A stretch of 64,000 nucleotides of DNA from Candidatus Binatia bacterium (lineage in GTDB: Bacteria > Desulfobacterota > Binatia > UBA1149 > JAJCZL01), in assembly GCA_028278325.1 (NCBI GenBank), contig JANQEO010000106.1, positions 1-64,000 of the forward strand. Reading direction: 5' to 3'. The translations under genes and the position numbers were made by a program. The notes beneath the pieces are model-generated. The model did no database searches, was not told the origin of the DNA, and worked only from the letters and a program-made list of their open reading frames with translations. Shown here in pieces: positions 29,828 to 39,293 of the stretch (positions are counted from its first letter, which is position 1; each line of letters begins with the position of its first letter).

Positions 29828-30990
29828 CAGTTCCCTATCCGCCGTATCTGCTCGAGATAGCCTTCGTAGTTCCTCGTAACTTCGGTAAGGGAGTCGCCCC
29901 CGAACTTCTCCAGGAACAGCCGGGTGAGCTCGTAGGCCACGACGGCTTCCGCGATCACCGCAGCCGCCGGCACTGCAACCACGTCGGACCGCTCGACGGC
30001 GGCCTTCGACTCTTCTCGAGTCGCTATGTCCACCGACTTCAGAGGCCTCATAAGGGTCGAGATGGGCTTGAAGGCGACGCGCACCACCAGAGGCTCACCG
30101 CTGGTCATGCCCCCCTCGGTTCCTCCGTAGTTGTTGGAGGCCCTTCCGATGCCGTCACCGTCCTTGACGATCTCGTCATGGACCTCCGAGCCGCGAACAC
30201 GCGCAGCGTGAAACCCGACGCCTATCTCCACGCCCTTGACGGCCTGAACCGACATCAACGCCGCAGCCAGGCGTCCGTCGACTTTTCGGTCCCAATGCAC
30301 GTAGCTTCCCAGGCCGGGTGGCAGGCCGGTAGCACAGACCTCGACGATCCCGCCGAGCGTATCACCGCTCTTGCGGCACTCGTCGATCTTCTCGATGACG
30401 GCCTTCTCCGCGGCGGGATCGGCCATGCGCACTTCGGAGCTCTCCGACGCCTCGAAGATCTGTTCGGGCGTCATCTCGGAATGATCGGCCTCGATGCCGC
30501 CGATCTCGGCGCAGTAGCCCATGATGCGAACGTCGAAGCGCTCCAGGATCTGACGTGCCAGTGCGCCCGCCGCCACCCGTGAGGTCGTCTCACGCGCCGA
30601 TGCACGCTCGAGGACGTTGCGGACATCGCCGTGATCGTACTTCTGTGTGCCGACGAGATCCGCGTGACCGGGCCGCGGCCTCGTGACCACGATGGAGTCG
30701 TCTCGGTCGGCGGGGTCCGCCGACATCTTGGTTTTCCAGTTCTTCCAGTCGCGGTTCTCGATGACCATGGTCACGGGCGAACCGAGGCTCTCGCCCCAGC
30801 GGATGCCGGAACGGAACTCGACAGCATCCTTCTCGATCTTCATGCGGCCGCCGCGCCCGTAGCCCTTCTGACGCCTCGCCAGCTGGTGATTGATGCGGTC
30901 GATGTCGATCGGCCAGCCGGCGGGCATGCCCTCGACGATGACCGTGAGGCAAGGCCCGTGGGATTCCCCGGCTGTCAGGAAACGCAACAT
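29827..30990 (-). CDS. aroC: chorismate synthase
   Basis: Final step to chorismate, needing reduced FMN; 387 residues. Signatures: LTAGESHGPCLTVIVEGMPAG, RRQKGYGRGGRMKIEKD, RPRPGHADLVGTQKY and the C-terminal basic motif around STLMRPLKSVD. First of the four clustered aro genes; the secretin gene ends 45 bases upstream on the same strand. The ATG at 30990 gives the usual N-terminus. Confidence 0.96.
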   Translation of the reverse strand: MLRFLTAGESHGPCLTVIVEGMPAGWPIDIDRINHQLARRQKGYGRGGRMKIEKDAVEFRSGIRWGESLGSPVTMVIENRDWKNWKTKMSADPADRDDSIVVTRPRPGHADLVGTQKYDHGDVRNVLERASARETTSRVAAGALARQILERFDVRIMGYCAEIGGIEADHSEMTPEQIFEASESSEVRMADPAAEKAVIEKIDECRKSGDTLGGIVEVCATGLPPGLGSYVHWDRKVDGRLAAALMSVQAVKGVEIGVGFHAARVRGSEVHDEIVKDGDGIGRASNNYGGTEGGMTSGEPLVVRVAFKPISTLMRPLKSVDIATREESKAAVERSDVVAVPAAAVIAEAVVAYELTRLFLEKFGGDSLTEVTRNYEGYLEQIRRIGN

Positions 30991-31035
30991 CGGAAAAATC
31001 TATCACAGGGGGGCGGCTAGGGAATCCCCGCGCGC

Positions 31036-32466
31036 TCAACCAAGCAGCTTGGGGGTAACCATGAAGATCAGTTCCTCGCTCTCGCTGTCGTCCCGGTTGC
31101 TGCCGAAGAGAGGTCCCAGCAAAGGCAGGCCGCGAAAACCCGGGACGCCGGAACCGCTGCTGCTCAATCCGTCTCTCAGCAGCCCGCCGAGAACGGCGGT
31201 GTGTCCGTCGGATACCACCACCTCGGCCTCGACGACGCGGCTGAACTCCTCGGGGATGCCGTCGGGAGGCAAGGGAGGCCCCAGCGCACTCGACTTCGCG
31301 CGGATCTTCATGAGGATCCGTCCGGACCCTTGCCACAGGGGTTCCACTCTCAGACTCAGGCCCACCGGTATGGACTCCACGGCCCGGCCCGACGCGGCCG
31401 GCGCGGCGGCCACGTCCTCATCAGCGAGCAGGGCCGAGCGGTCAGGCAGCCTGACCCTCAGGATTCTGACGCTTTCGATCGTAGCCTCGCGCCCTTCGCG
31501 AATGAGGAGTCGAGGCCGCGAGATCACCCTCGCCATCCCGGAGGCCTCCAAAGCGCTCAGGCGTGCCGCGAAAGCGGGGTTGCCCGAGAGATCGGCTGTA
31601 AGGGTGGAGGTTTCGCCTGATGCATCGGGCGAAGGGAAGCTAACGCTCGCACCCACTTCACCGCTCAAGGCCCACTCGACACCGAGTTCTTTGCGCGCCG
31701 TCTCCGATACCTCGACGATCTCGGCCTCGAGCATGAACACTCGCCTGGCCACATCGAGATCGGAGGCCAGCCGCCGCGCAGCTGCAACGGCGTCGTGGCG
31801 GCCGACAAGAACCAGGGAATTGGAGACGGGCTCGGCGACCACGCCTACGCCGAGGGGCCGGGCCGAAGCTTCGAGCACCTCCGCGAGCTCCTCGGCTTGT
31901 GCTTCGCCCAGGGGCACGACCGCAAAAACGTTCTGCGGTTCGGCTTCCTTTTCCTTGGCGGGAAGCGGCGAAACGGCCGGTTCCCGCCCTCCTCGAGCCT
32001 CGAGCGCCGGGGGCCGCGGCTGCTCCGGCATGCCGTCGGGGCTTCCCAGACGTGATCGCTCCGGCAGGACTTGTATGAGACCGGCCTCGAGGTCGTAGTC
32101 GAACCCATAGGTCTCGGCATAAGCGTCGAGACGTTCCCGCCAGGGGTTATCGTGGGCGACCAACGCACTGACTTCCATGTCCACTAGCGGTGAAACCGCC
32201 AAGCCGAGGCCGGCCTCCACCGCCAGCTCGGCCAAGAACACACTGAGCTTGTCGGTGCGCAGCAACGGACGCGGCGCTTCTTTCTCCCGGGCCGGAGGGA
32301 GCAACTCCGGGCTCGGCATCTGTTGCGGCCGCACTATCGAAACGAACGCGTCGAAGAACCCCGGCGGCGCCAGGTAGAGGGCCACTGCCGAAGCCACGCA
32401 CGCGACTAGCAAGAACAAGCGGCGGCGCCCCCGCCTCGGCGCGACGAAGAGATCAGCCGATGGCAC
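31036..32466 (-). CDS. short secretin (PilQ/HofQ/GspD-type outer-membrane pore)
   Basis: Secretin-family protein, 476 residues, shorter than PilQ or GspD (about 650-750). One hydrophobic N-terminal segment (17-36) acts as signal or anchor. One small N-domain lies around 75-130, then a Pro/Glu-rich linker, then an N1/KH-like domain (FAVVPLGEAQAEELAEVLE, ~180-245). The C-terminal secretin domain has the family signature near the end: VEAEVVVSDGHTAVLGGLL, GFRGLPLLGPLFGS, ELIFMVTPKLL. It overlaps a PilM-like gene upstream by 14 bases and precedes aroC-aroK-aroB, as hofQ and pilQ precede aroK-aroB in gammaproteobacteria. No pilN, pilO, pilP or pilin is nearby. Confidence 0.85.
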   Translation of the reverse strand: MPSADLFVAPRRGRRRLFLLVACVASAVALYLAPPGFFDAFVSIVRPQQMPSPELLPPAREKEAPRPLLRTDKLSVFLAELAVEAGLGLAVSPLVDMEVSALVAHDNPWRERLDAYAETYGFDYDLEAGLIQVLPERSRLGSPDGMPEQPRPPALEARGGREPAVSPLPAKEKEAEPQNVFAVVPLGEAQAEELAEVLEASARPLGVGVVAEPVSNSLVLVGRHDAVAAARRLASDLDVARRVFMLEAEIVEVSETARKELGVEWALSGEVGASVSFPSPDASGETSTLTADLSGNPAFAARLSALEASGMARVISRPRLLIREGREATIESVRILRVRLPDRSALLADEDVAAAPAASGRAVESIPVGLSLRVEPLWQGSGRILMKIRAKSSALGPPLPPDGIPEEFSRVVEAEVVVSDGHTAVLGGLLRDGLSSSGSGVPGFRGLPLLGPLFGSNRDDSESEELIFMVTPKLLG

Positions 32467-33061
32467 GGAGGTTCGATCCGCCCAGCCTTGACAGCGCCAA
32501 GCCCACGGGCACCGCGAGGCCGGGACCGATCGCGGTAGCGGCGCCTATGCACTCCTCCCGCAGCTCTACCGCCGCCAACGGATCGACGGCATCCCCACCC
32601 CCGCTGCCCAGATACAGGCCGAGAGTGGCCAAGGCGCATTCCTCGCAGTCCAGCGCCCTCAACTCGAGACCGCAGTCGCGAAAGAGGCCGCGAGCGGCAG
32701 CGACGGCTTCAGGATCGGCATAGGCCGTCGCCCCCTCCATGCCGTGCACCGCGAAGCGGCACCAGCCCTGCTGTCGGTCGCCGTCCGCAGCAGCTTCACT
32801 TGCATCGACGAGACGGCAGAACTCCTTCGACAACGCCGCCGCATGCTCGAGGTCGCGTCCGCCTACTGCCCGCGCCGCGTCGAGCAAGCCGGGCGCGAAG
32901 GGCGACCGCTCTGCGTCGCCCGCGTCCACGGTCCCTTCGGCCATCGCGCAAGCGATCATCAGGGGCTCATCGAGGTAACGCCGCATCACGGCCACGACCA
33001 GCCGACGCCTTCCCAGATACCAGAACGCCCGCGGCACGCGCTTCGACCTCAAAACCCGCAT
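32453..33061 (-). CDS. probable truncated PilM/HofM-like protein
   Basis: A 202-residue protein with no secure family. Its second half resembles the C-terminal part of PilM/HofM: DPEAVAAARGLFRDCGLELRALDCEECAL (~115-145, the helix plus D-x-E-x-x-A-L element) and a final GLAVPVGLALSRLG like the FAVALGLALRG end of PilM. PilM itself is about 350 residues with an actin-like ATPase N-terminus; that half is not recognisable here. The position, overlapping a secretin gene by 14 bases, is where pilM belongs. This could be a reduced relic or a diverged working version. Cysteine-rich for its size (eight Cys). Confidence 0.5.
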   Translation of the reverse strand: MRVLRSKRVPRAFWYLGRRRLVVAVMRRYLDEPLMIACAMAEGTVDAGDAERSPFAPGLLDAARAVGGRDLEHAAALSKEFCRLVDASEAAADGDRQQGWCRFAVHGMEGATAYADPEAVAAARGLFRDCGLELRALDCEECALATLGLYLGSGGGDAVDPLAAVELREECIGAATAIGPGLAVPVGLALSRLGGSNLRAIG

Positions 33062-33138
33062 CCTTGCAGCCTTCTACACAGGCTGGGCGGGCGTCAATAG
33101 CGCGTCAGTGATATCGACAACTCCCTAGGAACTGCTGC

Positions 33139-35577
33139 GTGAACCGTTACGCGACCATCACCCCGATCCCTACGCTTCGCTCGGTGGATCTCCTTACGTA
33201 CGAGTTGCCTGACGAGGACTCTCCATGCGTCGGCATCGGAATGCGCGCCATCGTGCCATTGGGTAGGCGGCGTGTGACCGGTTTGGTGGTCGGGCTGAGC
33301 GGGGAGCCCCCCGAGGGGATCACCACCAAGAAGATCGTTTCGATGCTCGACAGGGAGCCGGTCGTACCCGAGGCACTGCTGCGCTTGGCGCGCTGGATGT
33401 CGGAGTATTACCTCGTGCCGTTGGCGGACGTCATCTCTTTGGCAATAGGAAAAGGATTGACCACCGCCTCGAGTCGACGCGTAGAGCTGCTCGACGCCTC
33501 CGCCGCGCATACCAAGAACGAAAAGCGTGTCGTCGAGGCACTGCTAGAAATTGGAGGTCCCGTCGACGTGCGCCAGTTGAAGAAAAAACTGGCGACGAAC
33601 TCGATAGACAAAATGCTGTCCACGCTCGCTTCCCGCGGTGCAGTGGAGGTCACCGATACACTGGGACCGCCCCAGGTCCGCGCCCGCTACGAGACAATCG
33701 TTCGGGTGGTGTCGGATCCCGACGGCCAACCGTCGGCCGAAGTGTTCAAGAGGGCGCCGCGTCGCCGTGAGATCTTCGACTATCTCGACTCCATGCCGGG
33801 GAAACGCGCCACGATGTCTCAGTTGACGGCCTTGTTTCCCCGTCCTTCGGGCCAACTCCGCACCCTTGAAGAATCCGGACTCATCGAAAGCTCCGACAAG
33901 GAGGCTTACCGCGGCAACGTCGATGCCGAGGAAGCCGACACGAAAGTCGAACTCACCCCCGATCAGTCCGAAGCGATCCGCCAAGTCGAAGACAGCTTGG
34001 ACGAGTATCGGACCTTCCTACTCCACGGCGTCACCTCCAGCGGCAAGACGGAAGTCTATGCACGACTGATCGAGACGGCTCTGGCTCGGGGCAAGAGCGC
34101 TCTCGTACTCGTGCCCGAGATACCCTTGACCCACCAGATAGTGGCACGCCTTGTCGCACGTTTCGGTCCCACCGTGGCGGTTCTCCACAGCGAGCTCACC
34201 GCCGGTGAGCGATGGGATCAGTGGCGGAGAATCGCACGCGGCCAAGCACGCATTGCTGTGGGCGCACGTTCGGCCGTGCTCGCTCCCTTGCCCGACCTCG
34301 GCCTGATCTGCGTCGACGAGGAGCACGATCCCGCCTACAAGCAAGACGACGGTGTTCGCTACAACGGCCGCGACGTCGCCGTCGTGAGAGCCAAGCAGAG
34401 CGGATGCCCATTGGTCTTGGGTTCGGCCACGCCGTCGATGGAATCGTGGCACCGTGCCGCCACGGGACAGTACTCGCTGCTCACCTTGCCCAAGCGCATC
34501 AGCGAGCGTCCTCTGCCGAGCATCGAGGTCGTCGACCTTCGGGGCCGCGACATCGTGGCCACCGGGGGCCTCAGCGAACATCTGGCTCGTCTCATTAAAG
34601 ACAACCTGGCCACAGGCGGCCAGACCCTGCTGTTCCTCAACCGCCGCGGTTTCGCCCGCAGCCTATTGTGCTACCAGTGCGGCGCCATCGCCGAGTGCGG
34701 CGCCTGCAGTGTCTCGCTCACCCTGCATGTCGGAGAGACGAAGCTACGCTGCCATCATTGCGACGCTCTCGAGCCCGTGCCTTCGGTTTGCCCTTCTTGC
34801 GGTGCGGATGCCCTCGTCAGCCAGGGGTTGGGAACCCAACGTGTCGAGGAAGCCGTGCGCGAGTTCCTGCCCGGCGCCACCGTGGCAAGGCTGGACCGCG
34901 ACGTCACCAGCAAAGCGGGACGTTCCGCCGAGATACTCAAGGCTTGGCGCAAAGGCGGCATCGACGTCTTGATCGGCACTCAGATGGTCGCGAAGGGTCA
35001 CGACGTTGCGGGCGTTACGCTGGTCGGTATCATCGAGGCCGACCTGTCGCTGAGCATGCCTGACTTCCGGGGCAGCGAGAGAACCTTTCAACTCATCTCC
35101 CAAGTGGCCGGCCGTGCGGGCCGGGGTCAGCGCAAGGGTCGCGTCGTGTTGCAGACCTATCAGGTCGATCACTACGCGGTGGCGGCTGCGGTGCGACACG
35201 ACTATCAGAGCCTCGCGAGCACCGAGCTCGCCGCCAGGCAGGAACTCGGTTATCCCCCCTACACTCGAATGGTCATGATCCGCCTGGAATCGACCGACCC
35301 TGCCACAGCCAGCCGGCTGGCCCGGGCCGCCGCCGAGATCGCAGCCAAGTACGCGCGACGATATGCGGACGAGTACGCCCCTCTTACCGTGCGCGGCCCG
35401 GCACCCGCGGTAGTCGAACGCGTACGGGGCCGCCACCGCTGGCTGGTCCAACTGCGCTCGTCGGAATCAGCCCCGGTGCGCGGGGCGGCGCTGGCGATCC
35501 GTTCCGCTTTGAGCGAACGCGCCCGCAAGTCCGGGACCCGCCTCATCGTGGACGTCGACCCCCTCGAAGTAACCTAG
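33139..35577 (+). CDS. priA: primosomal protein N' (replication restart helicase)
   Basis: 3'-5' helicase that reloads the replisome at stalled forks; 812 residues. The N-terminal DNA-binding domain (1-105) holds GMRAIVPLGRRRVTGLVVG. The helicase core shows HGVTSSGKTEVYARLI (Walker A), DEEHDPAYKQ (DEEH), LGSATPSMES and, late, QVAGRAGRG. The zinc module has cysteine pairs CYQCGAIAECGACSVSL and CHHCD...CPSCGA. Start GTG at 33139. It is divergent from the PilM-like gene over 77 bases that must hold both promoters. Confidence 0.96.
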   Translation: MNRYATITPIPTLRSVDLLTYELPDEDSPCVGIGMRAIVPLGRRRVTGLVVGLSGEPPEGITTKKIVSMLDREPVVPEALLRLARWMSEYYLVPLADVISLAIGKGLTTASSRRVELLDASAAHTKNEKRVVEALLEIGGPVDVRQLKKKLATNSIDKMLSTLASRGAVEVTDTLGPPQVRARYETIVRVVSDPDGQPSAEVFKRAPRRREIFDYLDSMPGKRATMSQLTALFPRPSGQLRTLEESGLIESSDKEAYRGNVDAEEADTKVELTPDQSEAIRQVEDSLDEYRTFLLHGVTSSGKTEVYARLIETALARGKSALVLVPEIPLTHQIVARLVARFGPTVAVLHSELTAGERWDQWRRIARGQARIAVGARSAVLAPLPDLGLICVDEEHDPAYKQDDGVRYNGRDVAVVRAKQSGCPLVLGSATPSMESWHRAATGQYSLLTLPKRISERPLPSIEVVDLRGRDIVATGGLSEHLARLIKDNLATGGQTLLFLNRRGFARSLLCYQCGAIAECGACSVSLTLHVGETKLRCHHCDALEPVPSVCPSCGADALVSQGLGTQRVEEAVREFLPGATVARLDRDVTSKAGRSAEILKAWRKGGIDVLIGTQMVAKGHDVAGVTLVGIIEADLSLSMPDFRGSERTFQLISQVAGRAGRGQRKGRVVLQTYQVDHYAVAAAVRHDYQSLASTELAARQELGYPPYTRMVMIRLESTDPATASRLARAAAEIAAKYARRYADEYAPLTVRGPAPAVVERVRGRHRWLVQLRSSESAPVRGAALAIRSALSERARKSGTRLIVDVDPLEVT

Positions 35578-35628
35578 GATAGTCCCTAAGCCCTTGCAGA
35601 CGCACGACTTTTCGAGTTATCTGAAGTC

Positions 35629-36168
35629 GTGTCGTTGTTGACGATCTACCAGTATCCGGACTCCGCATTGGCCAAGCGGGCCGACGAGGTCAAAGAGATA
35701 GACGGCCAGACCAACGTGCTGCTGACCAACATGGTCGACACCATGTACAGCGCCAACGGTATAGGCTTGGCCGCCAACCAGGTGGGCGTTCACCAGAGAG
35801 CGATCGTAGTAGACATCGACAGCGAGGATCGCGGCAAGAAGCTGGTCAAGTTGATCAACCCCCGCATCGTGGAATCCTCGGGCCAGATCACCTGGGAAGA
35901 GGGCTGCTTGAGCGTCATCGACTACAGCGCCGAGGTGGAGCGGGCGGCCAAAGTTCTGGTCCGCGGCTGGACTCTCGATCAAAAAGAGGTGGACATCGAG
36001 GCCGAGGATCTGCTGGCCGTATGCCTGCAGCATGAAATCGACCATCTCGACGGCACCCTCTTCATCGACCGTATCTCTCGGCTCAAGCGCGACATGTACA
36101 GCAAGCGCTTGAAGCGGATGGCAAAGTCGGGGCAGACTCCCGACGGTGAGCGAATCCCGCCAATCTGA
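35629..36168 (+). CDS. def: peptide deformylase
   Basis: Metalloenzyme that removes the formyl group from nascent proteins; 179 residues. The three motifs are present: GIGLAANQVG, EEGCLSV and QHEIDHLDG, carrying the metal ligands Cys and two His and the catalytic Glu. The second motif continues as IDYSAEV instead of the common PG, a mild divergence. Start GTG at 35629. It overlaps fmt by 23 bases; the two enzymes do opposite ends of the same formylation cycle. Confidence 0.95.
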   Translation: MSLLTIYQYPDSALAKRADEVKEIDGQTNVLLTNMVDTMYSANGIGLAANQVGVHQRAIVVDIDSEDRGKKLVKLINPRIVESSGQITWEEGCLSVIDYSAEVERAAKVLVRGWTLDQKEVDIEAEDLLAVCLQHEIDHLDGTLFIDRISRLKRDMYSKRLKRMAKSGQTPDGERIPPI

Positions 36169-37120
36169 AGCGACGTCTTCCCCGCCTCTCAAGCTGGTTT
36201 TCATGGGCACGCCGGCCTTCGCCGCGGTTTCCTTGCGTGCCTTGCTGGACGGTCCCCACCATGTCGCCGCCGTGGTCACGCGTCCCGACAAGCCGCGCGG
36301 ACGCGGCAAGAAGCTGGCCCACTCCGCCGTCAAGGAGGTTGCCCTCGAACACGGTTTGAAGCTCTGTCAGCCGCGGCGTGGCAGCGACCCGGCTCTTGCC
36401 GGCTTACTCACGGAACTCCGGCCCGACCTGGCGGTGGTCGTAGCCTTCGGCAACCTGTTGCCCGCCGACGTCATCGACGCGCCGCGGTTGGGAACCATCA
36501 ACGTTCACGCTTCCCTGCTGCCGCTGCTGCGAGGAGCCGCGCCGATCCAAAGAGCCATCCTCGACGGACACACGACTACGGGTGTGACCATCATGCGGAT
36601 CAACGAGGAGATGGACGCCGGCGACACCATGCTGAGACGTTCCGTGCCCATAGCTCCAGACGCAACCACCGGATCTTTGGGCGAGGATCTCGCGACAGTG
36701 GGCGCCGACTTGTTGGCCGAAGCGCTCGACCTTCTCGCTCGAGGGCGTGCCGTGTTCACACCCCAAGACCATTCCAAGGCGACCTACGCGCCACCGATCA
36801 AACGAGAAGAGAGCCGGGTCGACTGGTCGCGCTCCTGCGAAGAGCTCGACAGGCAGGTGCGGGCCTTCCTACCGAGACCGGGCGCATATGCCCTGGACGC
36901 CGAACGCCGACTCAAGATCACCGGCGCGCGGCCCGAACCCGGGTCAGAGCCGGCCGAACCGGGGACGGTGATCGCAGTGGGCGGTGACACAGTGACGGTT
37001 GCCTGCGGCGCGGGTGCTCTCGCCGTCGAGTGGGTGCAGCCGGAGGGGCGCAAGCAGATGTCGGCGGGCGACTACATGCGTGGCTACCACAGAGACGGTG
37101 AGCGAATACGGCTGTCCTGA
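36146..37120 (+). CDS. fmt: methionyl-tRNA formyltransferase
   Basis: Formylates initiator Met-tRNA with 10-formyl-THF; 324 residues. LVFMGTPAFAAVSL opens the Rossmann-like domain after a short N-terminal extension of about 15 residues. Catalytic site: HASLLPLLRGAAPIQRAI, with GDTML...P following. The C-terminal OB-like domain begins near 210. Start GTG at 36146 lies inside def; a later start would remove only the variable extension. rsmB follows after 23 bases, the common def-fmt-rsmB order. Confidence 0.95.
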   Translation: MSESRQSEATSSPPLKLVFMGTPAFAAVSLRALLDGPHHVAAVVTRPDKPRGRGKKLAHSAVKEVALEHGLKLCQPRRGSDPALAGLLTELRPDLAVVVAFGNLLPADVIDAPRLGTINVHASLLPLLRGAAPIQRAILDGHTTTGVTIMRINEEMDAGDTMLRRSVPIAPDATTGSLGEDLATVGADLLAEALDLLARGRAVFTPQDHSKATYAPPIKREESRVDWSRSCEELDRQVRAFLPRPGAYALDAERRLKITGARPEPGSEPAEPGTVIAVGGDTVTVACGAGALAVEWVQPEGRKQMSAGDYMRGYHRDGERIRLS

Positions 37121-37143
37121 GCCGGCTGCGATAGAGCGGCGCC

Positions 37144-38445
37144 ATGATGTCTGAGCCGAACGCCCGTGCCATCGCATGCCGCGTGATTCACGCGACCGAA
37201 TCCGAGGGCGCCTTCGCCGACGAACTGCTCGCCCGCGAGCTGACGGACTCGAGCCTGTCGAATGCCGACACGAAGCTGGCTACCGTCATCACCTACGGGA
37301 CCCTGGCACGCAGGTTGTCGATCGACGACCAACTGCGCCACCACGTCAAGCGCGGTCTAAGAAGCGTAGACCCTTACATCTTGGATGTACTGAGGATGTC
37401 GGCCTTTCAGCTCCTCTATCTCGATCGTGTGCCCGCCTACGCCGTGGTCGACGCGGGAGTCGAACTCGTGAAGGCCTCACGTCCGAAGGCCGCCGGTTTC
37501 GCCAACGCGGTGCTGCGGCGGTTGGCGGATCAGGGCGCCGCAGCGACGCCCGAAGGTGATACGGAACCGGCCCTCGCGATACGCCACTCCCACCCCCGCT
37601 GGCTCGTCCATCAGTGGGTCGCGGAACTCGGCTCAAAGGACGCCGTCGCGCTCATGCAAGCCGACAACGAACCCAACCCTACCGCGCTGCGCGCTCTTAT
37701 TGATCGCGAACGAGCCATCCAAATACTCGAGGAGCGCGGCTGCCAAGCAACCCCGTCCAGCCTCGCGCCTGCCGCGTTGAGAGTCAGGGTAGCGAGTGGA
37801 TGTGACGGCGTGGCCGTGCCCCAGAGCGAGGCCTCTCAACTGGTTTGCCTCATGCTCTCCCCACGACCCGGTGACAGCATTCTCGATGCCTGCGCCGCTC
37901 CCGGCGGCAAGAGCGCCTACCTTGCAACGCTCGCCTGCGACGATGGGCGGGTGTTGGCCGTCGATCCCTCACCGAGGGCCGGGCAGCGCATTCGCGAACG
38001 CATGAAGGCGGCCGGCGTCACCAATGTGGAGATCGAGGAACGTCGTCTCCAGGAATTGCCTCGCGGGCGAACCTTCGACCGCGTTCTCGTCGACGCGCCT
38101 TGCTCAGGGTTGGGTACGCTGAGGCAACACCCCGAGATCCGGTGGCGGCGCAGTGAAGCCGACATCGAGGCACTGGCCCGTTCCCAGGCCGAGCTTCTCT
38201 CCTCGGCTGCAGCTTTCGTGAAGCCGGGCGGCACGCTCGTCTACTCCACCTGTACGATCGCCCGCAAGGAGAACGACGATGTCGTCGACGGCTTCCTCGA
38301 GGCCAGCGCCGACTTCAGAGAGGACATCGCTTACGAACCGTCGGATGCAGTCGCTGCCGTCCTCGACGAGCGAGGGCGGTTGAGAACCTTTCCTCACGTC
38401 CACGATACCGACGGCTTCTTCGCCGCGCGCCTGGTGCGAACCTGA
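37144..38445 (+). CDS. rsmB: 16S rRNA (cytosine(967)-C(5))-methyltransferase
   Basis: Methylates C967 of 16S rRNA; 433 residues. A NusB-like RNA-binding domain covers about 1-140. The methyltransferase part has the SAM site DACAAPGGKSAYLA and both cysteines of the RsmB/NOP2 mechanism: DAPCSGLGTL and YSTCTIARKEN. Third gene of def-fmt-rsmB. Start is the first of two ATGs at 37144. Confidence 0.95.
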   Translation: MMSEPNARAIACRVIHATESEGAFADELLARELTDSSLSNADTKLATVITYGTLARRLSIDDQLRHHVKRGLRSVDPYILDVLRMSAFQLLYLDRVPAYAVVDAGVELVKASRPKAAGFANAVLRRLADQGAAATPEGDTEPALAIRHSHPRWLVHQWVAELGSKDAVALMQADNEPNPTALRALIDRERAIQILEERGCQATPSSLAPAALRVRVASGCDGVAVPQSEASQLVCLMLSPRPGDSILDACAAPGGKSAYLATLACDDGRVLAVDPSPRAGQRIRERMKAAGVTNVEIEERRLQELPRGRTFDRVLVDAPCSGLGTLRQHPEIRWRRSEADIEALARSQAELLSSAAAFVKPGGTLVYSTCTIARKENDDVVDGFLEASADFREDIAYEPSDAVAAVLDERGRLRTFPHVHDTDGFFAARLVRT

Positions 38446-38490
38446 ACGCGGTTTGCGGGCACGCTGGGCCGTTCGTATATATCGACGATC

Positions 38491-39141
38491 ATGGCGCTGA
38501 TAGCTCCGTCCATACTGGCAGCTGACTTCGGGCGATTGTCCGAAGAGGTCAAAGCCGTGGAAGAAGCCGGCGCCGACTGGATTCACGTCGATGTGATGGA
38601 CGGGCACTTCGTACCCAACATCACCATGGGCCCGGACGTGGTGGGCGCGTTGAAGCGCGCGACCTCTCTGCCCCTCGACGTACACTTGATGATCGAACAG
38701 CCTGCTCATTATCTCGAGGCATTCGCCGGCGCGGGCGCCGACTACATAACCGTGCATCAAGAAGCCGTCGAGGATCTCGACGACGCATTCGCGCAGATCG
38801 ACAAGTGCGGCTGCAAGCCGGGTGTGGCGATCAATCCCGGGACCCAAGTGGAGACCGTTTCACCGTTCATCCGTGAAGCGTCCTTGATTCTGGTCATGAG
38901 TGTCAATCCCGGTTTCGGCGCCCAGACCTTCATGCCCGTAGCCCTTCCCAAGCTCGAGTTGCTTGCCGGACTCAAGAAGCGCGAACAGAGTTCCTGCCTT
39001 CTAGAGGTGGACGGCGGCATCAAGACCGACAACGTCAGCAAGGTCCTCGAGGCCGGCGTGGATGTCGTCGTGGCCGGTTCCGCCGTGTTCGGCAGTAGCG
39101 ACTACGCGGCTACGATCTCGGCGATGAGACACGCCGCATAG
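38491..39141 (+). CDS. rpe: ribulose-phosphate 3-epimerase
   Basis: Interconverts ribulose 5-phosphate and xylulose 5-phosphate; 216-residue TIM barrel. Seen: APSILAADFGRL, HVDVMDGHFVPNITMGPDVV (metal and catalytic Asp), VHLMIEQP, VMSVNPGFGAQTFM and LEVDGGIKTDNV with the second catalytic Asp. It follows rsmB by 45 bases and ends at a clear hairpin terminator. Confidence 0.96.
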   Translation: MALIAPSILAADFGRLSEEVKAVEEAGADWIHVDVMDGHFVPNITMGPDVVGALKRATSLPLDVHLMIEQPAHYLEAFAGAGADYITVHQEAVEDLDDAFAQIDKCGCKPGVAINPGTQVETVSPFIREASLILVMSVNPGFGAQTFMPVALPKLELLAGLKKREQSSCLLEVDGGIKTDNVSKVLEAGVDVVVAGSAVFGSSDYAATISAMRHAA

Positions 39142-39154
39142 CTTCGCTTTGGCT

Positions 39155-39182
39155 CGACCTCGTGTTATCCACGAGGTCGTTC
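39155..39182 (+). terminator. intrinsic terminator after rpe
   Basis: CGACCTCGTG (39155-39164), five-base loop TTATC, CACGAGGTCG (39170-39179), perfect 10-bp stem followed by TTT. It lies 13 bases after the rpe stop and just before the tRNA gene. The U run is short. Confidence 0.75.
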
Positions 39183-39196
39183 ATATCCGAGACAAC

Positions 39197-39270
39197 GGGG
39201 TGTAGCTCAGCCTGGTAGAGCACTGCGTTCGGGACGCAGGAGCCGGAGGTTCAAATCCTCTCACCCCGAT
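39197..39270 (+). tRNA. tRNA-Pro(CGG)
   Basis: Folds as a cloverleaf of 74 bases. The acceptor stem is CGGGGTG (39197-39203) with CACCCCG (39263-39269) and discriminator A39270. The D arm is TAGCTCAGCCTGGTAGAG. The anticodon stem-loop is CTGCG-TTCGGGA-CGCAG with anticodon CGG. The T arm is GGAGGTTCAAATCCTC. CCA is not encoded, so the cca product must add it. No integrated element abuts its 3' end. Confidence 0.97.
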
Positions 39271-39293
39271 ATCTCGCGCTCCCGCGCGACGCC

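Noticed and set aside
37304-37318. second sigma-54-like site TGGCAC-N5-TTGT
   Set aside because: Inside rsmB coding sequence, lacks the GC at -12, and no gene start follows.
39197-39293. tRNA-Pro as an integration site with an adjacent mobile element
   Set aside because: No integrase, no repeated tRNA 3' end and no foreign-looking genes follow; the next gene is an ordinary DjlA-like co-chaperone.
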